Shown here: piece after piece, positions 25,942 to 34,854 of the stretch
How positions within the stretch are numbered: position 1 is the stretch's first letter
Layout of the letters: each line of letters begins with the position of its first letter
DNA from: GCA-002282575 sp964519885
GTDB taxonomy: Bacteria > Pseudomonadota > Gammaproteobacteria > Thiomicrospirales > Thiomicrospiraceae
Direction of reading: 5' to 3'
Assembly (NCBI GenBank): GCA_964519885.1
Contig: CAZFLX010000007.1
Location: forward strand, 1-64,000
DNA length: 64,000 nt
Position numbers and translations under genes: made by a program
The notes under the pieces: generated by a model
Told to the model about the DNA's origin: nothing
The model's database searches: none
Seen by the model: only the letters and a program-made list of their open reading frames with translations

Positions 25942-28641
25942 ATGTATGATCAATCGAGCCGATACGATAACTATCACAGAATTATTCAGTTAATTCTGCT
26001 GTTAAGCTTATCACTATGGGCGCTAATCACTCATGCAACGCCAAGTCATGTCGCAGCAGAGACGCTAAAACCCATCCATGTTCAATTTAACTGGCATCAC
26101 CAATTTCAATATGGTGGTTTTTATGCTGCCTTACAGCAGGGGTATTACCGCCAAGCAGGGCTTGATGTTCAGCTCCACTCCTTAAAGAGTGATAAACAAG
26201 TACTGACCGAAGTTTTAGAAGGTCGAGCAGATTTTGGTATCGGTTATTCGACCGTTATCGCAGACTATATTAATGGCGCTCCCATTCAAGTTCTGTCCAC
26301 CTCGTTTCAACATTCGCCAATGGTGTTATTAACCCATGAGCCTATCGGAGATTTATCTGAACTGGCTGGAAAAGTGGGTATGTACAACGATAGTTTGCAA
26401 GTTCTTTCTTTAATTAACAAAGCCAGTAAGGAAAAGCGTCAGCCTGTTGTTAAATGCCAAGCAACCACACAATTGAAAGAGTTTATTGATAAAAAAGTCG
26501 ATTTTTATGCTGCTTTTGTTACCAATGAACCCTTTCAACTACAAGAAATGGACGTTCCTTTTTACATTGTCGACCCGAAACTTTATGGTGTAAACAGTGC
26601 CGATGACTTTCTGTTCACGACTCAAGCCTTTGCCAATGCGCACCCTGCCGTTGTTGCCGCCTTTCGTGAAGCCACTATTAAAGGTTGGGAGTACGCCCTA
26701 GCTAATCCTGATAGCGTGATTGATTTTATGCTGGCAAATTATTCAGTGCCCAAATCAAAACGCGCCCTGGCTTATGAAGCCAAAGCCTTAGTACCTTATG
26801 TCAGTGTCGGGAGTCGTCCGATTGGCGTTATTGAACCGACACGTTTGAAAGATACGGCTTTAGAATTAAAAGAAATTGGGCTAATTAGCCAGACAGATTT
26901 TGATGCCTTTGAACCGAAAACACTCCTCGGTTTACATAAACATAGCATTCAACTGACCCAGCAAGAGTGGGAGTATCTAAGACAACATCCGGTCATTCAG
27001 TTAGGTAATGACATTGATTGGGCTCCTTTTGAATTTATTGATCAGCAGGGCATGTATAAGGGGTTAGCGGCTGAGTATTTTCAAATTTTTGAAAAACAGT
27101 TAGGCGTTAAGTTCGAACCACAAAGCAAACTGCGTTGGAGCGAGGTATTACAAGCGGCGAGTGAAGGAAAAATAAAGGTTTTTTCTGGTGCGACCCGAAC
27201 ACCTGAACGACAAGCTTACATGCATTTTACCGATCCCTATTTATCCTTTCCGATGGTGTTGGTTGCCCAAAATAACACCGACTATGTTGCTCATTTTGCT
27301 GAGTTAAGCGGCAAACGCGTTGCCGTCATTCGCGGTTATTGGGCGCACGAATATTTTCGCAATAACTACCCTAATGTTTACCTATTAGTGGTTGATTCGG
27401 TGAATGAAGGCTTAATGGCGGTAGTAGGTAATCAGGTCGATTTTTATGCTGAAAATCTTGCATCGGTGAATTACGCCATTCGTCAGTATGGATTATCCAA
27501 TATTGCCATTGTGGGCGAGTCGCCGCAGAAGTTTGAACTGGCAATTGGTGTACACCATTCTGAACCCATGCTGTTTTCCATTATGCAAAAAGCCTTAGCC
27601 AGTGTGTCAGAAGAGGATAAGCGCGCCATTCATGATCATTGGATTAAAATTGAAATGGTTAAACGTTTAGACCGGCAACAATTGGTTGAACTGGCAGGCG
27701 TTATCTTCGTCATTTTCATCGGGCTAATATTGGTTTTGTTGGTTTACCGATACCAACGCAACCGTTTTCAACGTTACATCGACGAGATTCACGAATTGCA
27801 TCTTGCTTCTAAAATCGATCTGGTTACAGAAAAGGTCATTTGGTCCAGTCAATCTTATGCTCGACTAAGAAAGTGTGAAATAGAGCAGATGATTGACGAT
27901 ACTTTTTCTTGTTTTTCTGCTAAAAAATTGTCGGCTGAGCAGGTTGACTCAATTAAGTCACAGTTATTCTCAGGCAATCCTTGGGAAGGCGAGGTAGAAG
28001 GCATTGGCTGTGATGGAACCACCTATTGGGTGATGCTCAGGTTGATGCCAATTAAAAACTGGTTAGGCAAAATTACCCACGCTTGGGCAACGCGCGTGGA
28101 TATTAGTGACAAAAAACGCATTGAACAATTATCGAATACCGATGAGTTAACGCAACTCTATAATCGCCATTATTTTAACCAAACCTTACCCGAACTCATT
28201 GCCTCTCATCAGTCTAGTGGCAAGCATCTTTGTTTAGCCTCTATTGACATAGACTTTTTTAAACTGGTCAATGATCATTACGGTCACGTTACCGGTGATA
28301 AGGTATTAAAACAGGTCGCTCATTTGTTGAAGGAGTGTTGCCATGAACACCAAGCTTTAACCTTCCGAATGGGTGGCGAAGAGTTTTTGGTTGTCGCATT
28401 TTTTGAGCAAGAGGCGCGGTTTTATCAACAACTTGAACTGTTGCGCCAAACTATTTTGAACGCAAAAATTGAAAATATTGAATCTCCTTTAAAAGTGGTG
28501 TCCATTTCAATTGGCGCTTGTTGTTGGTCGGATGCCGACTCAATCGAAAACTGGGAGTTGCTCTATCGTCAGGTAGATGATTTGCTGTATCAAGCCAAAC
28601 AAAACGGACGCAATAAGTTGGTGAACAGGGAGGCGGGTTAA
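25942..28641 (+). CDS. two-binding-domain periplasmic sensor diguanylate cyclase, copy 1
   Basis: The 899-residue membrane protein has a signal/anchor region, an NMT1/THI5-like binding domain (about 35-310; VQFNWHHQFQYGGFYAA, GYSTVIADY, GVIEPTRL) and an extracellular-solute-binding family 3 domain (about 335-565; LGNDIDWAPFEF, MHFTDPYLSFPMVL). It continues with one TM helix (about 582-602), a PAS-like segment (about 630-720) and a GGDEF domain with RMGGEEF (GGEEF at 811-815). It should make cyclic di-GMP in answer to one or two periplasmic ligands. The NMT1 domain suggests a pyrimidine- or sulfonate-like ligand, not proven. Copy 2 follows at once. Confidence 0.92.
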   Translation: MYDQSSRYDNYHRIIQLILLLSLSLWALITHATPSHVAAETLKPIHVQFNWHHQFQYGGFYAALQQGYYRQAGLDVQLHSLKSDKQVLTEVLEGRADFGIGYSTVIADYINGAPIQVLSTSFQHSPMVLLTHEPIGDLSELAGKVGMYNDSLQVLSLINKASKEKRQPVVKCQATTQLKEFIDKKVDFYAAFVTNEPFQLQEMDVPFYIVDPKLYGVNSADDFLFTTQAFANAHPAVVAAFREATIKGWEYALANPDSVIDFMLANYSVPKSKRALAYEAKALVPYVSVGSRPIGVIEPTRLKDTALELKEIGLISQTDFDAFEPKTLLGLHKHSIQLTQQEWEYLRQHPVIQLGNDIDWAPFEFIDQQGMYKGLAAEYFQIFEKQLGVKFEPQSKLRWSEVLQAASEGKIKVFSGATRTPERQAYMHFTDPYLSFPMVLVAQNNTDYVAHFAELSGKRVAVIRGYWAHEYFRNNYPNVYLLVVDSVNEGLMAVVGNQVDFYAENLASVNYAIRQYGLSNIAIVGESPQKFELAIGVHHSEPMLFSIMQKALASVSEEDKRAIHDHWIKIEMVKRLDRQQLVELAGVIFVIFIGLILVLLVYRYQRNRFQRYIDEIHELHLASKIDLVTEKVIWSSQSYARLRKCEIEQMIDDTFSCFSAKKLSAEQVDSIKSQLFSGNPWEGEVEGIGCDGTTYWVMLRLMPIKNWLGKITHAWATRVDISDKKRIEQLSNTDELTQLYNRHYFNQTLPELIASHQSSGKHLCLASIDIDFFKLVNDHYGHVTGDKVLKQVAHLLKECCHEHQALTFRMGGEEFLVVAFFEQEARFYQQLELLRQTILNAKIENIESPLKVVSISIGACCWSDADSIENWELLYRQVDDLLYQAKQNGRNKLVNREAG

Positions 28642-28742
28642 TGTTGATTCGATCAATTAATTTTAATCGCTTGCAGCATCTAGAGGCGTTCAAACGTTAT
28701 AGTCCTACTAACACTCATTTCTCTAGATAGAGCTTGTCCAAT

Positions 28743-31439
28743 ATGCCTGTCATTAATCAGTTCAGCCGTCTTCATCCTCTCGGGATTTATGGACTAATCT
28801 CTTTCGTGTTAAGTTTATGGATTAGCTTTTCAGCTCATGCAATGACAGTAGAATCAACAACTGCTCTCAAACCCATTCAAGTTCAACTTAACTGGCACCA
28901 TCAATTCGAGTTTGCTGGTTTTTATGCGGCTATTCAGCAAGGTTATTATCAAGATGTCGGCTTAGATGTTCGGTTAAAACATTTTGTGGCAGACAAAAAT
29001 GTGCTTAACGAGGTGGTTAAGGGTAATAGCCAATTTGGTGTGGGTTATGCGACGACTATCGCCGATTATATCAAGGGCGCGCCAATTCAATTGGTGATGG
29101 CTTCTTTTCAACATTCTCCGACGGTGCTCATTAGCCAAGCTCCCATTAGTGATTTGTCTGAATTACTAGGCAAGAAGGCTATGTACAATGACACATTGCA
29201 AGAGTTAGCGCTACTCAATAAAGCTTCTAAGCAGCAACAGGACTCTATTATTCGGGTGCCAAGTTCAACCAGTTTGGATGCTTTCATTCGCAAAGAAGTT
29301 GATTTTTTTGGTGGGTTCATCACCAATGAACCCTTTCAACTTCAAGAAATGGGTGTACCTTATTACATTATCGATCCTAAATTGTATGGGGTAAATAGTG
29401 CTGAAAATCTGGTTTTTACCACTTCTCAGTATGCTCTCGAAAATCCAGCTACCGTGGCGGCTTTTCGAGAGGCCACCATTAAAGGTTGGCAATTTGCAAT
29501 GGATAATCCTGATACCGTGATTGATTACATGCTTGCACATTACACCGTTCCTAAGTCTCGCAAAGCGCTTGAATATGAAGCTAAGGCTTTGCGCCCTTAT
29601 GTGAGTGTGGGGACAAGACCCATTGGTGTGATCGAACCAGAAAGACTAAAAGAAACAGCTCTTGAATTAAAAGAAATTGGCTTGATTAGTCAGGCCAACT
29701 TTGAGGCGTTTAATCCCTCTAAATTTCTGGGACTAACGCAAGGCAAGGTGAATTTAACCAGCGAGGAATTAGCCTATTTAGCCAAGAATCCGGTTATCCA
29801 GTTAGCGAATGATATTGATTGGGCACCGATTGAATTCATCGATAATGAGGGAAATTTTCGTGGATTGGCGGCAGATTACTTTAAGATTTTTGAGCAGATG
29901 TTAGGGGTCAAGTTTATACCAGAAACTGAAAAATCATGGAGCGAGGTCAAAGCCTTAGCCAAGTCAGGTGAAAGAATGATTTTTTCAGGTACAGTGTCTT
30001 CGCCTGAAAGACGAAACTATATGCATTTTACCGATCCTTATTTGTCTTTTCCGATGGTATTGGTTGCCGGGAATAATGTCAGTTATGTGTCCGATTATCG
30101 TCAATTAGAAGGACAAACCGTTGCCGTGGTAAAAGACTATTGGTCTCATGAGTATTTTGCGCGTAAGTATCCCAAGGTCAACCTATTGGTGACAAATTCC
30201 GTTAATGAAGCCTTAACTGCAGTTATGACGGGAAAAGCCTTGGTGTATTCTGAAAATTTAGCGGTAGTCAATTTTGCCATGCGTAAGAAGGGTATGGATG
30301 GTTTATCGATTGTGGGTGAAGCTCATGAACGCGCTGAAATTTCTATTGGCGTACATCACCAGCAACCACTGTTGTTTTCCATTATGCAAAAAACCTTGGC
30401 CAGTGTATCGGAAGAAGATAAGCGTAGCATTTACGATCGTTGGATACACATTGAACTGGTTAAACGTTTAGATAATAAACAGATTAGAGAGTTAACGGTT
30501 TATAGCACGATCATCGTGATTCTTCTCTTGACCATATTGCTGAGTTACCGTTACCAGCGCAATCGATTTAAACACTATACCGAGCAAATTAATGAATTGA
30601 ATTATGCTTCTAAGGTAGATTTAGCGACACAAAAAGTGGTCTGGGTCAGTCGATCCTATGCTGATTTACGTGGTTGTAAAGTTACTGATCTGCTGGGAAA
30701 GGATTATATTGAATTAGCCAAAGAAAGTTTTTCAGAGGCTTCCATTCAAGCCATCAGAGAACAGCTGTTGTCCGGAGAAGCTTGGAGTGGAGAAGTTGAA
30801 GGAAAACGCTGTGATGGGTCGCCTTATTGGGTGCATTTAACCCTAACGCCGCAAACCAATTGGCTAGGTGATGTAACGCACTTTTGGGCAACGCGTGTGG
30901 ATATTAGTGATAAAAAACGTATTGAACAACTATCGAATACCGATAAGTTAACGCAACTCTACAATCGACATTATTTTAACCAGATTCTACCCAAATTATT
31001 GGTGCGCAATTATCAAACAGGCAATCACCTTTGCTTGGCATCGATTGATATCGACTTCTTTAAGCTGGTGAACGATACCTATGGTCACCTTGTGGGTGAT
31101 CAGGTATTAAAACAGGTGTCAGCTTTATTAAAAAAATGTTGTCCGCAAGGTGATGCTCTCGCTTTCCGCATGGGGGGTGAAGAATTTTTGTTAGTGATGT
31201 TTGTGGAAAATCCAGATGATTTTTATCAGCAACTCGAAGCGCTCAGAATTGAAGTATTCAATGCAAAAATTGAAAACCGCGATACGCCATTAGGTTGGGT
31301 GTCTATCTCGATTGGTGCTTGCTGCTGGCAGATGGAAGCGTCAATTGGAAACTGGGAGTTACTCTACCGTGATGTGGATGATTTGCTGTATCAAGCCAAA
31401 CAAAGCGGACGCAATAAGTTGGTGACACCACAAGGTTAG
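28743..31439 (+). CDS. two-binding-domain periplasmic sensor diguanylate cyclase, copy 2
   Basis: This 898-residue paralogue of the preceding gene has the same domains in the same order and GGEEF at the same residues (811-815). The HWATRVDISDKKRIEQLSNT linker region and long parts of both binding domains are nearly identical, while the membrane segment and the PAS-like segment differ more. This points to tandem duplication followed by divergence of the sensing part. The ATG at 28743 is preferred over a TTG at 28734. The recC start is only 7 bases past its stop, so readthrough into recCBD is likely. Confidence 0.92.
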   Translation: MPVINQFSRLHPLGIYGLISFVLSLWISFSAHAMTVESTTALKPIQVQLNWHHQFEFAGFYAAIQQGYYQDVGLDVRLKHFVADKNVLNEVVKGNSQFGVGYATTIADYIKGAPIQLVMASFQHSPTVLISQAPISDLSELLGKKAMYNDTLQELALLNKASKQQQDSIIRVPSSTSLDAFIRKEVDFFGGFITNEPFQLQEMGVPYYIIDPKLYGVNSAENLVFTTSQYALENPATVAAFREATIKGWQFAMDNPDTVIDYMLAHYTVPKSRKALEYEAKALRPYVSVGTRPIGVIEPERLKETALELKEIGLISQANFEAFNPSKFLGLTQGKVNLTSEELAYLAKNPVIQLANDIDWAPIEFIDNEGNFRGLAADYFKIFEQMLGVKFIPETEKSWSEVKALAKSGERMIFSGTVSSPERRNYMHFTDPYLSFPMVLVAGNNVSYVSDYRQLEGQTVAVVKDYWSHEYFARKYPKVNLLVTNSVNEALTAVMTGKALVYSENLAVVNFAMRKKGMDGLSIVGEAHERAEISIGVHHQQPLLFSIMQKTLASVSEEDKRSIYDRWIHIELVKRLDNKQIRELTVYSTIIVILLLTILLSYRYQRNRFKHYTEQINELNYASKVDLATQKVVWVSRSYADLRGCKVTDLLGKDYIELAKESFSEASIQAIREQLLSGEAWSGEVEGKRCDGSPYWVHLTLTPQTNWLGDVTHFWATRVDISDKKRIEQLSNTDKLTQLYNRHYFNQILPKLLVRNYQTGNHLCLASIDIDFFKLVNDTYGHLVGDQVLKQVSALLKKCCPQGDALAFRMGGEEFLLVMFVENPDDFYQQLEALRIEVFNAKIENRDTPLGWVSISIGACCWQMEASIGNWELLYRDVDDLLYQAKQSGRNKLVTPQG

Positions 31440-31446
31440 TATCTGA

Positions 31447-34400
31447 ATGGCTTCTTTATCAACTGGCTTGGTGATCGTACATGGTAATCGCATGGAAGAT
31501 TTGCGAGAAGTCATGCTTTCTTGGTTGCAGAGTCACCCTTTACCGCCACTCACGCCCGAAGTCATTCTGGTGCAAAGCAATGGCATGAAGCAATGGCTGG
31601 TACAGTCGATGGCTCAACAGCTGGGTGTTAGCGCTGGCGTTGAACTCTATTTACCCAGTGAGTTTGTTTGGCGCGCCTATCGACAGGTGTTAGGTAATCA
31701 GCAAGTTCCCAAACAGATGGCATTTGATAAAGCTCCCTTAACTTGGCGTATCTATCGGTTACTCGATTGGGTATTAACTTGTAATGACACGGTTTATCAA
31801 CCGCTACAGCATTATTTAGCCGTGACTGAGCAACAGGATGAACGTCGCTTTCAATTAGCCGCGCAAATTGCTGATCTGTACGATCAATATCAAACTTATC
31901 GTGCTGATTGGATCAGTGATTGGTCGAAAGGGCTGGATCAAATCATCAATCAACAGGGAAGTGCCACACCCCTGAATGAACAATCATGGCAAGCCGCTTT
32001 GTGGCGCGCTTTACAGCAAGATATTAGCCAGTTAGGACAATCTCAAACCTCGCGGGCCAGTATCCACGCGCAATTTATGCAAAAAATGCAGGAATCCGAT
32101 GCGCAATCCAACTTGAAGCTACCTGAACGCATTATTGTGTTTGGGGTGAGTAGTTTGCCACAGCAAACGCTCGAAGCTCTGTCGATGATGGCTAAAGCCT
32201 CTCAGGTATTGTTGTTTGTCAACAACCCTTGTCAATACTATTGGGGCGATGTGCAGGATGCCCGTTATTGGCGTCGTAATCAAATGGTGAAAGCCCACCG
32301 ACACGCGATTAAACACGATTTACCGCTTTCGCCTTTGCAAGAAGACTATGCCAGTTTTCATCCATTACTGGCTGCTTGGGGCAAGCAAGGTAAAGACTAT
32401 TTACAATTACTCAATGACATTGATGAAACCTCGATTTACGCCCATTGGTTTCAACGGGTTGATGTGTTTGTCGAGCCAAAGGAATCAACACAACTGGCCG
32501 AATTGCAACGCCATATTTTGCAGTTAACGCCACCGCCAGAACAGCCACAACCGGTCGATGCGGATGATTCGATTTGTTTGCGTTCGGGCTATTCATCACA
32601 ACGTGAAGTGGAGATGTTGCACGATCATTTACTGGCATTATTTGACGCTAACCCCAACCTAGCTCCCAGTGATGTCATGGTGATGATGCCAGACATCGAT
32701 CAATTTGCGGCTGCAGTAAGTGCGGTATTTGGTCGAATGAGTCCCAAAGATAAACGTTATATTCCTTTTTCGATTGCCGACACCAGTTTACGCATCGAAC
32801 CCATGATGCAGTTATTGCAGTGGTTATTAACACTGCCCACAGCCGAGATTGGCCTGAGTGATTGGCATGCGATGTTTGAATTGGAGGCGGTGCGGACAAG
32901 GTTTAAGCTCGACGAGCATGATGTGGAACGCCTACACCACTGGTTAAGCGAAGTCGGAGTCCGTTGGGGATTAGATGCGCAAGACCGTAGGGAACGTCAT
33001 AAATTGCCTGCTGGTGTAACGGCTAATAGTTGGTTGTTTGGGCTAGAGCGTCTATTATTGGGCTATGCAACGGGAGAGAGTGATCAGGCTTGGCAGTCTG
33101 TGTTGCCTGTCGCTGCGGTTTCTGGCTCTTCTGCTGAACTTTTGGGGGCTTTAGCCGAATGGATTCAATCTATTCGGATTGCACAACAATTGTTAGCTCA
33201 CGAAATAACTCCGGTTATTTGGCGCTGTTATTTAGAAGAATTACTAACGTTATTTTTTGATGATCAGCAAGACCTAAACAGTCAACGTTGGTTAAGTCGT
33301 TTTCGTCAAGGGCTAACTAATTGGTTGTCGGCGTGCGAGATGGCAGGATTTCAACAAAAATTGCCCTTGTCACTGGTGGCAAAAGCTTGGTTAGATAATA
33401 TTGACGATAATAGCAGTTTGCAACGTCCTTTCTTAACAGGTGGCGTTCAATTTGCTACCCTTATGCCAATGCGTGCCATCCCCTTTAAGGTGATTTGTTT
33501 AATTGGCTTAAATGAAAGTGATTATCCGCGTCAACAAGTCAAACAAGATTTTGATTTAATGACATTAACGGGACAATGGCGTGCAGGGGATAGGTCACGT
33601 CGTTATGACGACCGTTACCTGTTTTTAGAAGCCATTTTGTCGGCGCGTCAACAGCTTTATTTAAGTTGGACGGGACGCAGTATTCGTGATGATCAACCGC
33701 GTGCGCCGAGTATTTTGGTGTCTCAGTTTATCGACTATTGTCATCAGCTTTGGACACCGAAATTAGTGCCACAGCAGCACCCGTTACAGCCTTTTTCTAA
33801 AACCTATTTGCAGCCAGACTCTCATCTAAAAACTTATGCTGCTGACTGGTTATCCCTTGTCGATAACTCGACGACATGCCAGCATGACTGGTCACAAGCC
33901 GTCTTAGTCAAAAGTTCTATTCCTAACAACTTGTCCATCACTAGGCTAATCGATTTATTACGTCATCCGCAGCGGGTTATCTTAGGTCATCGATTAGGCG
34001 TTAAGTTCAATCAACCGCATGAAGTGCTGAGTGATGATGAAATCTTTGAATTGTCGGGCTTAGAGAGCTATCAACTTTATCAGCAACAAATTGACACTTG
34101 GTTAACCACTGGTGATGAAAAGTCTCTGCCGTTGGAGTTGAGTGGTGCTTTACCCTTAGCTGGTTTTGCTCAAGTCAATCAACAACAATTACAACAACAC
34201 AGCGAACAACTCTGGCAGAGATGGCAAACTTTAGTGAGTCAGTATCCCCATCAATTGGCTTCCTTGCCTTTAGCTTTAACACTATCTGGCACCCATTTAC
34301 AGGGTCAAATCGATTTACTTTATAGCAACCAACACCAGCAGCAGTCAGCTATCTATTTCATTGCGGGCTTTTTAGGAGATAGCAAGAAATTAAAAGCTTA

Positions 34401-34854
34401 CAAATTGATAGCTGCTTGGCTGAATCACTGTCTCGCACATGCCGCACATCAGGTTATGACCAGTCACATTGTGGCAATGGATACACAAGTTAGTTTTCAA
34501 CCCATTGAAGCTAACCAAGCGCGATTATGGTTACAAAATTATATCGATCTTTATCAACAGGCATCGCACCAGCCGCTGAAAGTGGCGTGTAAAAGTGGTA
34601 TTGCCTATGTGCAGATGTTACAACAACTCCAAGCCAATCCTAAAAATGCCGAAATAGATGCAGAAATCTTAAATACCAAAGCCTTAGATGCCGCTCGTCA
34701 TGAATTTGATGGCGGTTTTGGACGCACAGGCGAAAGGGAGCAATCACTCGAATTACAACGTTGTTTTCAGTCGTTTGATGACTTACAGCCCGAATTTTGT
34801 GATCTGGCTCAAAGATTGTATGGCGTGATGTTAGAGCGGATAGTAATTCTATGA
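31447..34854 (+). CDS. recC: exodeoxyribonuclease V subunit gamma
   Basis: The 1135-residue RecC is the Chi-scanning subunit of RecBCD. The inactivated helicase fold is recognisable from GLVIVHGNRMEDLREV at the start, PEVILVQSNGMKQWL, PLTWRIYRLL, VFGVSSLPQQTLEAL and LNESDYPRQQVKQDFDLM. A RecC-specific C-terminal region follows, ending GGFGRTGERE. Length is normal. It overlaps recB by 4 bases (ATGA), typical of a complex made in fixed ratio. The order recC-recB-recD without ptrA between them is the usual one outside enterics. Confidence 0.93.
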   Translation: MASLSTGLVIVHGNRMEDLREVMLSWLQSHPLPPLTPEVILVQSNGMKQWLVQSMAQQLGVSAGVELYLPSEFVWRAYRQVLGNQQVPKQMAFDKAPLTWRIYRLLDWVLTCNDTVYQPLQHYLAVTEQQDERRFQLAAQIADLYDQYQTYRADWISDWSKGLDQIINQQGSATPLNEQSWQAALWRALQQDISQLGQSQTSRASIHAQFMQKMQESDAQSNLKLPERIIVFGVSSLPQQTLEALSMMAKASQVLLFVNNPCQYYWGDVQDARYWRRNQMVKAHRHAIKHDLPLSPLQEDYASFHPLLAAWGKQGKDYLQLLNDIDETSIYAHWFQRVDVFVEPKESTQLAELQRHILQLTPPPEQPQPVDADDSICLRSGYSSQREVEMLHDHLLALFDANPNLAPSDVMVMMPDIDQFAAAVSAVFGRMSPKDKRYIPFSIADTSLRIEPMMQLLQWLLTLPTAEIGLSDWHAMFELEAVRTRFKLDEHDVERLHHWLSEVGVRWGLDAQDRRERHKLPAGVTANSWLFGLERLLLGYATGESDQAWQSVLPVAAVSGSSAELLGALAEWIQSIRIAQQLLAHEITPVIWRCYLEELLTLFFDDQQDLNSQRWLSRFRQGLTNWLSACEMAGFQQKLPLSLVAKAWLDNIDDNSSLQRPFLTGGVQFATLMPMRAIPFKVICLIGLNESDYPRQQVKQDFDLMTLTGQWRAGDRSRRYDDRYLFLEAILSARQQLYLSWTGRSIRDDQPRAPSILVSQFIDYCHQLWTPKLVPQQHPLQPFSKTYLQPDSHLKTYAADWLSLVDNSTTCQHDWSQAVLVKSSIPNNLSITRLIDLLRHPQRVILGHRLGVKFNQPHEVLSDDEIFELSGLESYQLYQQQIDTWLTTGDEKSLPLELSGALPLAGFAQVNQQQLQQHSEQLWQRWQTLVSQYPHQLASLPLALTLSGTHLQGQIDLLYSNQHQQQSAIYFIAGFLGDSKKLKAYKLIAAWLNHCLAHAAHQVMTSHIVAMDTQVSFQPIEANQARLWLQNYIDLYQQASHQPLKVACKSGIAYVQMLQQLQANPKNAEIDAEILNTKALDAARHEFDGGFGRTGEREQSLELQRCFQSFDDLQPEFCDLAQRLYGVMLERIVIL

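Noticed and set aside
28641..28730. A 29-codon frame between the two sensor cyclases
   Set aside because: It overlaps the previous stop (TAATG) but has no ribosome-binding site of its own, no recognisable feature and lies in what looks like a duplication junction.
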